Part shown: positions 30,844 to 40,078 of the stretch, piece by piece
How the letters are laid out: every line of letters begins with the position of its first letter
Position numbering within the stretch: position 1 is the first letter of the stretch
Notes under the pieces: generated by a model
The model's input: the letters and a program-made list of their open reading frames with translations, nothing else
Databases searched by the model: none
What the model was told of the DNA's origin: nothing
Made by a program: the position numbers and the translations under genes
Assembly: GCF_036250735.1 (NCBI RefSeq)
Contig: NZ_CP109430.1
Span: forward strand, 248,001 to 312,000
Direction of reading: 5' to 3'
Length of the DNA: 64,000 nt
DNA from: Streptosporangium sp. NBC_01495
GTDB taxonomy: Bacteria > Actinomycetota > Actinomycetes > Streptosporangiales > Streptosporangiaceae

Positions 30844-33800
30844 GCGTCAGCTCGTCCCACTCGACGGCGGAGGGAACCCCCAGCTCGTCGGCGGCGGCGA
30901 TCACCCGGGCGGTGAGGTCGTTGGCCTCCAGGTACCGCCCGTCTGCGACCAGGGCACGGGCGACCCGCAAGGGTCGCTCCTGGTCGTACGGGTCGAGCTT
31001 CATGGCCGACTCGAGCTGGTCCATCGCCTCCTCCATGTCGCCCGCCTCGTGGGCGGCCGTCAGCAGGACGTCGATCAGGCCGAGCGCCCGCCGGCGGACG
31101 ACCTCGCGGCGCTGGGCGATGAGGTCGTCGTAGAGGTCGTCGGGCAGCAGCGGCCCGGCGAAGGCGGCGATGGCGACGCGGGCACGGGAGACGCGCTCGT
31201 TGTCCTGCGTCGCGGCGGCGGCCCGGGCCAGGTCCTCGAACGAGTGCAGGTCGACCTTGCACGGGGACAGGCACAGCATCTGCCCCCTGCGGGTGACGAG
31301 CGAGCCGTAGGTGGCCCGGGCCCGGGCGAGGACGTTCTTGAGGCGGCGCTGGCCGACTCCTGGCTTCTCGCCCGGCCACAGCGTCTCGACCATGGTCTCG
31401 ACCCGGACAGGCCCGCCTGCGAGCACGAGGTGCTTCACCAGCTGGCTGGCCCGGCCGGCTCCGTGAAGCACACCGTGGCCCTGGCGGACCTCGAACCCGC
31501 CCAGCACCCGCACCTCGTAGCCGCAGCCGTTGGCGGAGGCACCGTTGGAGGCGCCGTTGGTGGAGGCCCTGTTGGCAGGGGCACCGTTGAAGGCGCCGTT
31601 CGTAGGGACACCGTTGGAGGCGCCGTTGGAGGAGGCCCTGTTGGCAGGGACACCGTTGAAGGCCCCGTTGGAGGAGGCGCCGTTGGAGGCGCCGGTCACA
31701 ACCGCCGGGGGTAGCCGGATGGCCGACCGCAGAATGCCGACCACGCGACGCTCACGGCGGTCGAGCAGGTCGGGGTGGCCGAGGCTGGCCGCCCGGTCGA
31801 GGGCGACCAGCAGGCACTGGTTGGCGGCGTCGATGTCGCCGGCGGCGTGGCGGACGTAGCCCGTCAGCAGTTCGGCCTTCCACCGCAGGCCGGGGGCGAT
31901 CTCGCCGTCCTCAAGCATGCGCTGCAGGACGTCGGCCGCCTCGGGCTCGCCCCGGCGGGCGCCGATGAACGCCTCGGTCAGCGCCAGGGTCATCGGGTTC
32001 TCGATGCGGTGCTCGCGGGCGGCGGCGAGCAGCCGGGCCGCGGGCGCGTCGGCCCCGACCACGGCGCAGGCGTCGGCGGCCTCGCACAGGAACAGCAGGC
32101 CGCCGCCGTCGTGGATCATCATCTGGCCGAGATGGGCCTCGGCCCGGGCCAGCTGCTCGAGCACCCCGGACGCGTCGTGGTCGTTGGCCGCCACGATCAG
32201 GCGGGTCCAGGCGGCGTGGCCGGTCACCCAGTCGATGCGCAGCAGCTGGGCGAGCGGCATGGCGTCGTCGAGGATGGCAAGCGCCCGCTCTGCCTCGCCG
32301 CTGAGCGCCAGCAGCCGGGCCTCCATGACCAGGCACAGCATGCGGTCGAACTGCGTGTCGCTGGTGGTGCCGAGCCGGCGCAGCAGCAGGGCGCCCTCGC
32401 CGCTCTTGCCCAGGGCGGACAGGACCTGGGTGGCGAGGCCCCGCTGGACCGCGGCGACGCGGGCGGGCTCGCCCAGCTCGCCCCACGTGATGGCGGCCTG
32501 GCGCAGGGCGTTCTCGGCCCGGCGCAGGCTCGGCCCGTCGGGGCAGTCGGACAGGGCCACGCCCAGGGCCTCGAGCAGGCTGGCCTGGGCGCGGGTGCCC
32601 TCGGCGGTCGTGTCGAGGAGCCGTTCGACCTGGGCGAGCACGTCTGGGTCGTGCAGCAGCGCCCGCTGGATCAACCACTCGCCCTCGACCTCGATTGCGA
32701 GATCGTCGTCGGTGTTCTGCTCGCGCACGACGCGTAGGGCCCGGCCGATGACCTCGCCCTCCTCGGCGAGCTGGCCGACGTTGCGGTGGGTGCGGGCCAG
32801 GTGCAGCAGCACCTGGGGCGCGGCCTGGGCCGCGGGCCCGAGACGGGCCATCAGGTGGATGAACTCGACCGGGTCGAGCTGGTTGATGCGCGAGGTGGGC
32901 AGCTCGGCGATGAGCGTGGCCGCCTGTTCGGGGTCGCCGCTGTCGACCAGCAGGCTGGCCGCGGCCAGCTCGGCGCCCTGGGATATCAGCAGCGGGGCGG
33001 CCCTCTGGGCAATGGCCGGATCGAGCGGTGCGAGCGCGGCCAGCCCCTCCTTCAGCTCGATGCAGAGCCGCGACCAGCCGTCGGCGCCGACGGCGAACGG
33101 AACGCCCGCCCGGATGAGGCGCCGCAGCAGCCCCGGCTCGCCCAGCCCCTCGACGAGGCTGTCGTTGACCATCGGGAACGCGGCCACCTGGGTCAGCAGG
33201 TAGCGGTCGGCCGGGTCGAGGTCGGCGGCGTAGTGGTCCATCAGCTGACGGATCAGGCCGGGGTACCGGAGCAGTACCGTGGCGGCCTCCATGCGGTCGG
33301 ACGCCCGGGCGAGCCTGCGTAGCATCACGAGCAGCAGCGCGACCCAGCCGCCCGACAGGTCGTGCAGGGTGGTGGCGAGCCGCTCGCCGTCCTCGTCGCC
33401 GACCTCAAGGCGGGCGAGGGCCGTGGCCTCCTCCTGCGTGAGGCGCAGGTCCTGGGTGTTGAAGCGCTCGGCGGTGCCGCGGAACTCCATGGCCGCGAGT
33501 GGCGCGGGCAGCAGGCGGCTGCTGACCAGGATGCGCAGGGGCGGTGTGCCGTCCTGCGCCAGGTCGGCCAGCCAGGCCGCGGCGTCGTCGGTGAGCGCCT
33601 CGGCGTTGTCGACGACCAGGAGGCCCGGCCCCGTCGACGCGGTCAGTAACTCGCCGACCCGCCCGGCGGCACCGGCGACCGGGGTCCGTGGCCAGCCGGT
33701 CCGCTGCTCGGCTACGTTGAGGATCGCGGATGTCAGCTCGTCGACCGTGACCGGGTGATCGCGCGGCAGGCGTACCTCGAGGCCACCACCGGCGCGGGCG

Positions 33801-33922
33801 CGGACCTGCCCGATCAGGACGCTTTTGCCGAACCCTCCGCCCGCCTCGATGAGGACCGAGTGTCTCGCGTTGAGTATCTCTTCTACAAGCCGCTGACGCG
33901 GAACGAAAGGTAATCGAGCCAT
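30719..33922 (-). CDS. Very large MalT-like ATPase regulator with C-terminal SARP (wHTH-BTAD) domain
   Basis: 1067 residues from ATG 33922 (AGGAG upstream); the ATG at 33943 would add seven. Domains in order: NTPase with Walker A EAGGGFGKS and a VVDNAEAL Walker B; winged-helix/helical region; a long TPR-like region (about 330-740); an Asn/Gly/Ala/Ser repeat linker; a wHTH (VRVLGGFEVRQGHG...LVKHLVLAGGPVRVE) and a BTAD dimerisation domain at the C-terminus. The usual SARP order is reversed: DNA-binding domain last. It follows the second regulator on the same strand with about 50 bases between and is probably the second gene of a regulatory operon. Its 3' end runs into the TrpC-type gene. Confidence 0.88.
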   Translation of the reverse strand: MARLPFVPRQRLVEEILNARHSVLIEAGGGFGKSVLIGQVRARAGGGLEVRLPRDHPVTVDELTSAILNVAEQRTGWPRTPVAGAAGRVGELLTASTGPGLLVVDNAEALTDDAAAWLADLAQDGTPPLRILVSSRLLPAPLAAMEFRGTAERFNTQDLRLTQEEATALARLEVGDEDGERLATTLHDLSGGWVALLLVMLRRLARASDRMEAATVLLRYPGLIRQLMDHYAADLDPADRYLLTQVAAFPMVNDSLVEGLGEPGLLRRLIRAGVPFAVGADGWSRLCIELKEGLAALAPLDPAIAQRAAPLLISQGAELAAASLLVDSGDPEQAATLIAELPTSRINQLDPVEFIHLMARLGPAAQAAPQVLLHLARTHRNVGQLAEEGEVIGRALRVVREQNTDDDLAIEVEGEWLIQRALLHDPDVLAQVERLLDTTAEGTRAQASLLEALGVALSDCPDGPSLRRAENALRQAAITWGELGEPARVAAVQRGLATQVLSALGKSGEGALLLRRLGTTSDTQFDRMLCLVMEARLLALSGEAERALAILDDAMPLAQLLRIDWVTGHAAWTRLIVAANDHDASGVLEQLARAEAHLGQMMIHDGGGLLFLCEAADACAVVGADAPAARLLAAAREHRIENPMTLALTEAFIGARRGEPEAADVLQRMLEDGEIAPGLRWKAELLTGYVRHAAGDIDAANQCLLVALDRAASLGHPDLLDRRERRVVGILRSAIRLPPAVVTGASNGASSNGAFNGVPANRASSNGASNGVPTNGAFNGAPANRASTNGASNGASANGCGYEVRVLGGFEVRQGHGVLHGAGRASQLVKHLVLAGGPVRVETMVETLWPGEKPGVGQRRLKNVLARARATYGSLVTRRGQMLCLSPCKVDLHSFEDLARAAAATQDNERVSRARVAIAAFAGPLLPDDLYDDLIAQRREVVRRRALGLIDVLLTAAHEAGDMEEAMDQLESAMKLDPYDQERPLRVARALVADGRYLEANDLTARVIAAADELGVPSAVEWDELTLSPLDGARTTHDAGRPAPRTMTRGGRPAAGGFLPAVRRSPR
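31544..31681 (-). repeat. Two 69-bp repeats encoding an Asn/Gly-rich linker
   Basis: Units 31544-31612 and 31613-31681 are nearly identical and encode two 23-residue copies of a GASSNGAFNGVPANRASSN-type peptide. Shorter pieces of the same pattern flank them (about 31525-31700). The tract separates the TPR region from the DNA-binding domain in the regulator. Confidence 0.85.
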
Positions 33923-33976
33923 ATAGAGGCCGTCTCCTCTCATGTCAGCTGAAATGGAGATCTACTCCGCCGAAGG

Positions 33977-35932
33977 CTAACACGAACTGAGGTCGGTATC
34001 GTAGCGGGGCCCAGATGCCATCCGCTGCAAAGAAGTGACGTGGCGACGTCGGGCGTCGCTCACTTGTTCGTAAACCGCCTGGCGAACGACATCGTGGCGA
34101 AATTCATAAATCGCCGGTCGGTCGGGGTACTGGGAACCCGCAGCGGTCACCTCGGCGAGGATCCCGACCTCCAGCAGCGCCTCGAGCGCGTCCAGGGCCG
34201 CCAGCGCGTCCAGGCCGGCGGCGCCCGCCACCGCGTCGAAGGCGACGGACGCGCCGGTAACGGCCGCGACCTGGAGCAGCCGGGTGGCGTCCTGGCCGAT
34301 GACGGCCTGCTTGGCGGCCACCAGCCGGGCGACGGCCGGTGGTACCGCGTCGAGCCCGGCCTGGTACCGCAGCATCTCGAGGAGCATGAACGGATTTCCG
34401 CCGCTGCGGGCGTACGCCCGGCGGACCGGGCCGGCGTCCGTGGCGGCGGCGACGGCGCCGGTCCCCAGCTTGTGCACGAGCGCCCGGGTGGAGTCGAGGT
34501 CGAGGCCGCCGAGGGCCACCTCGGTCCCGTCGCCGGCGTGCTCGACCGGGAGCATCGCCTCGTCCAGGCCGGCCCACACTCGTCTCCGGGCGGATGCCGG
34601 CAGGTCGTTCCTGGCGGCGACGACGACGCACAGTCGGGCGTCGGCGGTAGTACGCAGCAGGTGCCGGAGTAGCGCCACCGTCTGCGGGTCGGCCCAGTGG
34701 GCGTCGTCGATCAGAACGGCGCAGGGCTGCTCGCTCGCCGCCACCAGCAGCAGCTGGGTCAGCGCCGAGAACAGGATCGGCTGCTCGGGCAGCTCGCCGG
34801 GCGGGCACGGCCCCCCGAGCGAGGGGAGCAGCAGGCGCAACGGGCCCCGGGCGGCGGGGGAGACGGCGTCGAGCGGGTCGTCGGGCGAGGCGGCGACGTA
34901 GCCGTCCAGCGCCTCCACGATGGGCTGGTACGGGACCATCGCGCCCTCGTCGCACCGGCCGACCAGCAGCAGCCCGCCCCTGGCGGCCATCATCGCCCCG
35001 GTCTCGCGCAGCAGGCGCGTCTTGCCGATGCCCGACTCACCCGTGACCAGCACGAACTGCCGGCGACCGCGTACGGCTCGGGCCCAGGCGCCGGCCACCG
35101 TCGCCATCTCGTGGTGGCGCCCCACGAACGGGACCGGACGGCGCCCGACGGCCGGACCGCCGCTGGGCGCGGCCGACACCGACGACGGGCCGAGCAGCGC
35201 CAGGTAGGCGGACTCGGTCTCGGGCGAGGGGTCGACGCCCAGCTCCTCGGCGAGGTACCGGCGCAGCCGCTGGTACGCCCGCAGGGCCTCGCCCCGGTTT
35301 CCCATGGCCTCGCGCACCGCCATGAGGCAGCGGTGGGCGCTCTCACGCTCGGGGGCCCGGGCCGTCGCCTCCTCGGCGAGAAGGGCGGCCCGCGCGTGGT
35401 CCCCCGACCACATCGCCGCCCGGCTGGCGATCTCGAGGGCCGTGACCAGGTACTCGGTCAGGTGCTCGCGCCGCTCGGCGACCCAGCCGCCCTCGTGCTC
35501 GGACAGGAATGGGAAACGCAGCCGATCCGCCGCCCGGGTGGCCAGCCGGTCGGCGGCGGCCACGTCGCCCGCGTTGAGCGCCTCGTGGGCTGCGGCCACC
35601 GATCGGGTCGCGTCCTCCATGTCGACCAGCACGCCCTCGCCCAGCGCGAGCACGTAACGGCCACCCCGTTTGACCAGCGGGTTTGCCGGCTCGACCTGTA
35701 GTGCGCCCACGAACGCCCGCAGCCGGCTGACCAGCGTGCGCAGGGCAGACGCCCATGTGGGTGGAAGACTCCCGGGCCAGATGACGTCGGCCAGCTCGTC
35801 CCGCGTCACCCCCTCGGGGCCTGCGAGGACGAGGCGTGCGAACGCCACCCGGGCCTGTGCGCTTTGAAGATGGTGCACGGTGCCGTCGTACCGCACGGCG
35901 ATCGGCCCCAATAACTCGATCTCGGAATCCAT
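33977..35932 (-). CDS. SARP-family pathway regulator with AAA ATPase domain (AfsR-like, no TPR)
   Basis: 651 residues from ATG 35932, preceded by GGGGGG; the longer frame upstream lacks coding bias. Residues 1-95 form the OmpR-like wHTH (IELLGPIAVRYDGTVHHL, RDELADVIWPGSLPP, LRTLVSRLR). Residues about 100-245 form the BTAD domain. An AAA/NB-ARC ATPase follows: Walker A TGESGIGKT (297-305) and Walker B VLIDDAHWAD. The protein ends without the TPR array of AfsR. Such proteins bind direct heptamer repeats and activate biosynthetic operons. It lies divergent from the ACP2-KAS III operon and upstream of the second regulator. Confidence 0.92.
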   Translation of the reverse strand: MDSEIELLGPIAVRYDGTVHHLQSAQARVAFARLVLAGPEGVTRDELADVIWPGSLPPTWASALRTLVSRLRAFVGALQVEPANPLVKRGGRYVLALGEGVLVDMEDATRSVAAAHEALNAGDVAAADRLATRAADRLRFPFLSEHEGGWVAERREHLTEYLVTALEIASRAAMWSGDHARAALLAEEATARAPERESAHRCLMAVREAMGNRGEALRAYQRLRRYLAEELGVDPSPETESAYLALLGPSSVSAAPSGGPAVGRRPVPFVGRHHEMATVAGAWARAVRGRRQFVLVTGESGIGKTRLLRETGAMMAARGGLLLVGRCDEGAMVPYQPIVEALDGYVAASPDDPLDAVSPAARGPLRLLLPSLGGPCPPGELPEQPILFSALTQLLLVAASEQPCAVLIDDAHWADPQTVALLRHLLRTTADARLCVVVAARNDLPASARRRVWAGLDEAMLPVEHAGDGTEVALGGLDLDSTRALVHKLGTGAVAAATDAGPVRRAYARSGGNPFMLLEMLRYQAGLDAVPPAVARLVAAKQAVIGQDATRLLQVAAVTGASVAFDAVAGAAGLDALAALDALEALLEVGILAEVTAAGSQYPDRPAIYEFRHDVVRQAVYEQVSDARRRHVTSLQRMASGPRYDTDLSSC

Positions 35933-36485
35933 GAAAGTTACCCCCCAGTCTGGAAGTGCCTGTGTGGGCAGGATCCGACGTGGTGGTACCAGCGGGGTAC
36001 CGGCCCGCGGGGACCGCGGTGGTACCGCCGGGCTGCCGACTTGCACGCCCGTTGCGCGCCTACGGTGGCGATCGCCCCCGTGAGATCGCCCCTGTGACGA
36101 CGATTACGACCGATTGGGTGGGCCAAGGCCGAGGATGTGGATGAGCCGGTGCGGTCACGCTGTGGGCGGAGCGATCAGCAGCGGCTGCCGGGGCTCGCCC
36201 TGCACGCCCACCGGCATCCGAAGGGTGCGGTCACGCCGTGGGCGGAGCGATCGGCAGCGGCCTCGCCGCCGGGTCCGTCACGAGCTCGGCGGGCACCGTC
36301 GACGTCGTGAGCCCGCACGCCGGGACGCTCACGGGCATCTTCGCCCGACAGTGCGAACACGTCCGCAAGAGCAGCAGGTCGGTCGGGTCGTGCTCGCCGT
36401 CTGAGGCCGTGGGCTTGCGAAACGCTTGCGCCGGCACTCATACGTTGCCAGTCGATAAGCCGATCACGATGACGAGGAGCGTGCC
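35933..36485. promoter_or_regulatory. Divergent regulatory region with several direct repeats
   Basis: 550 bases between the SARP gene and the ACP2 gene. Direct repeats: GATCGCCCC(C/T)GTGA twice in tandem (36070-36083, 36084-36097), and a 38-base element at 36148-36185 and 36224-36261 that differs at two positions. Each 38-base copy begins GGTGCGGTCACGC. Direct repeats are the expected target of SARP regulators. A possible promoter TTGCGC / TACGTT (17 apart) precedes the ACP2 gene around 36425-36455. No gene is seen. Confidence 0.6.
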
Positions 36486-36764
36486 ATGCAGCTTCCCACA
36501 CTCGAGGTGTTCGTCGACCGCTTGGTGGCCGTGAGCCGGATCGAGGGCTTCGACCCCGACACGCCGCTGACCACGTCCGGGGTCGATTCACTCGACCTGA
36601 TGGAGTGGGTCTACGACATGCAGGAGCGGTACCCGGACCTGGGACTGGACGAGTCGATCGTTGAGAGCGTCAACGACACCGTCACCTTCCGGGTCATCCA
36701 CCAGCAGGTGCTGGCCGCCCACGGCGTCACCCCGGTCGCCTCCGCGACCGGCGGCGACGCCTGA
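36486..36764 (+). CDS. Acyl carrier protein 2
   Basis: 92 residues; the phosphopantetheine site [10 protein letters not shown] places Ser35. GAGG lies 7 bases upstream of the ATG. Helix II/III ([14 protein letters not shown]) is acidic. It starts the ACP-KAS III-KR operon and probably carries the malonyl extender loaded by the downstream free-standing acyltransferase. Confidence 0.93.
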   Translation: MQLPTLEVFVDRLVAVSRIEGFDPDTPLTTSGVDSLDLMEWVYDMQERYPDLGLDESIVESVNDTVTFRVIHQQVLAAHGVTPVASATGGDA

Positions 36765-36777
36765 CCGCGGAGCCACG

Positions 36778-37779
36778 GTGTCTGGCATCGGCATCATCGG
36801 GTGGGGCAAGTACCTACCCGAGGGCAGGCTCACCAACGCGGAGCTCGCCACGCGCTTCAACGTGGACGACGACTGGATCGTGCAGCGCACCGGCATCCGG
36901 GAGCGCCGGATCGTCGGACCGGGCGAGACCACCGCCTCGCTGGCCGTCGAGGCCGGTCGGCGGGCGCTCGAGCACGCCGGCCTGCGACCCGACGAGATCT
37001 CACACCTCATCCTCGCCTCGGGCACGCCCGAGCAACTGTCGCCGGCCACGTCCGCGTTCGTGCAGCGCGAACTGGGCACGGCGGGCGGCGCCCACGACGT
37101 GAACGCCGAGTGCGCCAGCTTCGCCTACGGCTTCGTGGTCGCGGCCGGGCTCATGGCGATCGACCCCCGTCCGATCCTCCTGATCGGGACCGACACGCAC
37201 TCGCTCGTCGTCAACCCCGAGGACCGGGACCTGGGAGTGCTGATCGGCGACGGGGCCGGTGCGGTCGTCCTGGCGCCCCACGACCGCAGCTGGCTGCAGA
37301 AGTGGGACATGGGGTGCGACGGCACAAAGACCGAGAGCCTCAAGATCTTGGCCGGTGGCAGCCGGCTGCCGGCGAGCGAGGAGACGCTCCGCCAGAATCT
37401 GCACTACGCGCAGATCAAGGGCAACGAGATCTACCTGAACGCCGTCCGCTTCACCGTGGGTTCGGTGAAGCGGACGCTCAAGGCGGCGAACCTCGGGCCC
37501 GACGACATCGACCACCTGCTGCCGCACCAGGCGAACATGCGCATCATCGACTCGATCCTCGAGCACAGCCGGGTGCCCCGGGACCGCTTGATCACCAACA
37601 TCGAGTACTACGGCAACACCGGGGCGGCGTCGATGCCGATAGCCCTCGCCGAGGCGCTCGACGCCGGGCGCATCCAGAAGGGCGATCGCATCATGTTCGC
37701 GGCGTTCGGTGCCGGCATGGTGTGGGTCACCGCGCTGATCGAGTGGGGCGCGGGCGAGCCGACGGAGTGGCGGTCATGA
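36778..37779 (+). CDS. Beta-ketoacyl-ACP synthase III
   Basis: 333 residues from GTG 36778 with GGAG 5 bases upstream. The FabH catalytic triad is complete and in canonical positions: Cys112 (NAECASFAYG), His250 (LLPHQANMR) and Asn280 (YYGNTGAAS). The N-terminal IIGWGKYLPEGRLTN and RTGIRERRI are FabH-like. It condenses a starter acyl thioester with malonyl-ACP. In this context the starter may be the oxidised aminoacyl group from the first operon (inference). Its stop overlaps the ketoreductase ATG. Confidence 0.93.
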   Translation: MSGIGIIGWGKYLPEGRLTNAELATRFNVDDDWIVQRTGIRERRIVGPGETTASLAVEAGRRALEHAGLRPDEISHLILASGTPEQLSPATSAFVQRELGTAGGAHDVNAECASFAYGFVVAAGLMAIDPRPILLIGTDTHSLVVNPEDRDLGVLIGDGAGAVVLAPHDRSWLQKWDMGCDGTKTESLKILAGGSRLPASEETLRQNLHYAQIKGNEIYLNAVRFTVGSVKRTLKAANLGPDDIDHLLPHQANMRIIDSILEHSRVPRDRLITNIEYYGNTGAASMPIALAEALDAGRIQKGDRIMFAAFGAGMVWVTALIEWGAGEPTEWRS

Positions 37780-38546
37780 CCGGCCCCGCCGCGGGCGCCC
37801 GCCCCATCTCGGCGCAGCGCCCGGAGAAGCCGATCGCCCTCGTGACCGGCGCGTCCGGAGGCTTCGGTGCCGCCGTGGCGATCGAGCTCGACAGGCTCGG
37901 GTGCCGCGTCGCCCTCCACTACAACCGCGCCGAGGACGGCGCCCGGGAGGTCAGCGAGCGCCTCACGAACGACTCGATCATCGTCCAGGCCGAGGTGGGC
38001 AGCTGGGACTCGGTCAGCGCCCTCCACCGCCGGGTCACCGAGGAGTTGGGTGAGGTCGACATCCTCGTCAACAACGCGGCCATCCGGAAGGACGCGCTGA
38101 TGATGGGCCAGTCGCCCGAGGTGTGGGGCGAGGTCATCCAGACGAACCTGATGGGCACCTTCCACATGTGCCGTGCCATGCTGCCGTCCATGGTCAAGCG
38201 GCGGTGGGGGCGGATCATCAACGTGGTGTCGCCGTCGGCCCTGGTCGCCACATCCGGCCAGACGGCCTACGCCGCCTCCAAGTCCGGAGTGATCGCGCTC
38301 ACGCGCACCCTGGCCACCGAGTGCGGTCGGCGCGGGGTGACGGTGAACGCCATCTCGCCCGGGTTCATGGAGACGCGGATGACGGCGAACGCCACCGAGA
38401 AGTTCCGCCAGAGCCTCGCCGCCAACCTGCCGGTACCCCGGCTGACCACCCCCGAGGAGGTCGCGCCCGCCATCGGCGTCTTCCTGGACAACGACTATGT
38501 GACCGGGCAGGTGCTCAGCGTCGACGGTGGGATCTCCCTCACCTGA
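37776..38546 (+). CDS. 3-oxoacyl-ACP reductase (FabG-like SDR)
   Basis: 256 residues; ATG overlaps the KAS III stop. NADPH motif TGASGGFG (24-31), NNAAIRKD, and the catalytic Ser/Tyr165/Lys169 in SGQTAYAASKSG. The C-terminal VPRLTTPEEVAPAIGVFLD...GQVLSVDGGIS is a standard FabG ending. It should reduce the beta-keto group formed by the neighbouring KAS III. A strong hairpin lies 100 bases downstream. Confidence 0.93.
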   Translation: MTGPAAGARPISAQRPEKPIALVTGASGGFGAAVAIELDRLGCRVALHYNRAEDGAREVSERLTNDSIIVQAEVGSWDSVSALHRRVTEELGEVDILVNNAAIRKDALMMGQSPEVWGEVIQTNLMGTFHMCRAMLPSMVKRRWGRIINVVSPSALVATSGQTAYAASKSGVIALTRTLATECGRRGVTVNAISPGFMETRMTANATEKFRQSLAANLPVPRLTTPEEVAPAIGVFLDNDYVTGQVLSVDGGISLT

Positions 38547-38646
38547 GGTGCACCCGTCCGCGCGGGAGGTGGCTTTGTCGGTGCGGACCGGCCGCGGACG
38601 CGGGCCGGTTCCGACCGCACTCGTTGATCAAGCACTTTGGTCAACA

Positions 38647-38722
38647 TCGGTGGGAGGCGACCGCGCCGCCGCCCGGGACAGGCCTGCACACAGGTCGGGG
38701 GGGCGCGGTCGCCTCCCACCGA
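38647..38722. terminator. Perfect 21-bp inverted repeat after the ketoreductase gene
   Basis: Left arm 38647-38667 and right arm 38702-38722 are exact reverse complements over 21 bases, with a 34-base loop that has a small internal hairpin (CCTG/CAGG). It can terminate the ACP2-KAS III-KR transcript. The right arm merges with the tandem repeat that follows. Confidence 0.75.
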
Positions 38723-38820
38723 CTGAAAGGGGGTGCGGTCGTCGCCGACGGCTGGAAGGGGTGCGGTCGTCACCACCGACTGGAAGGCGGTGCGGTCGTC
38801 GCCGACCGACGTTCGCGGTC
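38705..38820. repeat. Imperfect 28-30-bp tandem repeats with the word GGTGCGGTC
   Basis: GCGGTC recurs at 38705, 38735, 38763, 38792 and 38815. Three units share GGTGCGGTCGTC followed by a GACTGGAAGG-like segment. The word GGTGCGGTC is also at the start of both 38-base repeats at 36148 and 36224. The array ends 35 bases before the acyltransferase start, so it overlaps the likely promoter; a regulator-binding array is possible. Confidence 0.7.
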
Positions 38821-38854
38821 GCCTCAGAGCGGCGAAGCCAGGGAGGACAGCGAC

Positions 38855-40078
38855 ATGACGGTCACCGACATCGCGCACGGTGCGGCTCGGCTGCTGTGCT
38901 GGGCGGGGGCCGACTCGGCGGGTGAACGTGCGGCCCGTGCCAGGGTTGCCGACGCGCTGCGCGCCGGGGCTCCGGCGCCCCGTCCGGTTCCGGGGCCGAT
39001 GCGCGGGGCGGTGGTCACGACGGCGGCCCGCGCCCTCGACGACCTCGCGGCCGCCCCGGTGCGGCGGGTCCCGGTCGACGGGCCCCGGCCGGTCGTCCTG
39101 CTGCTGCCCGGCCAGGGATCCCAGTACCACGGGATGGCGACCGGGCTGTACCGCGACGAACCCGTGTTCCAGGCAGCCGTCGACGACGTCCTGGGGGCGT
39201 GGGGGGCCGAGGGCGAGGCGATCCGCGCCGACTGGCTCGGCACCGGCGCCGGTCCGGATATCCCGATCGACGATGTGCGCCGTGCCCAGCCGCTGCTGTT
39301 CGCCGTCGACCATGGGCTGGGCCGGCTGCTACTGAGCTGGGGCGTCACGCCGGCCGAGGCGTTGGGGCACAGCGCGGGCGAGGTCGTGGCGGCGACCCTG
39401 GCCGGGGTGTTCACCGTCGCGGAGGCCGTCGCACTGATGCGCGGCCGGGTGCGTGCCGCCGCACCGATTCCGCCCGGCGGGATGCTCGCCGTGGCCGCGT
39501 CCGTCGACACGCTCGGCCCGTACCTGTCCGGACAGGTCGGAGTGGCGGCCGTGAACGCCGCACGGCGGACGACGCTGGCCGGGCCGCGCGCCGAGCTGGC
39601 CGCCGTGGCGGCCCGCCTCGCCTTCGACGGGGTGACCGTACGGCCGGTCCCGGCCACCACCCCGTTCCACAGCCCGGCGATGGAACCGGCCGTCGCGGCG
39701 GCCGAGCTGGCGTTCGACGCGTCGCCCCGGCCGGCCCGGTTCCCCGTCCGGTCCGGCTACACCGGGCGGTCGCTCACAGCGGACGACGCGGGCTCCGCGC
39801 GATTCTGGGCCCGTCAGATAGCCGACACCGTCCACTTCGGGCCCGCACTGACCGCGCTGCTCGACGGCGGGGATCGGCTGCTCGTCGAGTGCGGACCGGG
39901 CCGCACCCTGTCCGCCCTCGCCCTCCAGCAGCGCGTGGTGCGAACCGGGGGGAGCGCGGTGCTGTCCATGCTGCCCGGCGACCAGTCCGACCGTTCCGCG
40001 ACCCTCAAGGTCGCCGCGGCCCTGTGGCGCGAGGGCCACGATCTCGTGCTCGACGACCAACCGGCAACGGCGTCGTGA
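38855..40078 (+). CDS. Free-standing PKS-type acyltransferase
   Basis: 407 residues from ATG 38855 with GGGAGGA upstream. The AT domain spans about 78-390: LLLPGQGSQYHGM, the nucleophile Ser173 in GHSAGEV, the conserved Arg region ALMRGRVRA and PFHSPAM with the catalytic His. The motif that usually tells malonyl from methylmalonyl reads TPFH, closer to the malonyl HAFH type, but this is weak. The first 75 residues resemble a KS-AT linker, so it looks like an AT excised from a modular PKS. It would load ACP2 in trans. Confidence 0.9.
   Translation: MTVTDIAHGAARLLCWAGADSAGERAARARVADALRAGAPAPRPVPGPMRGAVVTTAARALDDLAAAPVRRVPVDGPRPVVLLLPGQGSQYHGMATGLYRDEPVFQAAVDDVLGAWGAEGEAIRADWLGTGAGPDIPIDDVRRAQPLLFAVDHGLGRLLLSWGVTPAEALGHSAGEVVAATLAGVFTVAEAVALMRGRVRAAAPIPPGGMLAVAASVDTLGPYLSGQVGVAAVNAARRTTLAGPRAELAAVAARLAFDGVTVRPVPATTPFHSPAMEPAVAAAELAFDASPRPARFPVRSGYTGRSLTADDAGSARFWARQIADTVHFGPALTALLDGGDRLLVECGPGRTLSALALQQRVVRTGGSAVLSMLPGDQSDRSATLKVAAALWREGHDLVLDDQPATAS

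Noticed and set aside
31530-31859. Plus-strand frame of Leu/Pro/Ala repeats opposite the regulator linker
   Set aside because: It is the antisense reading of the 69-bp repeats in the regulator gene.
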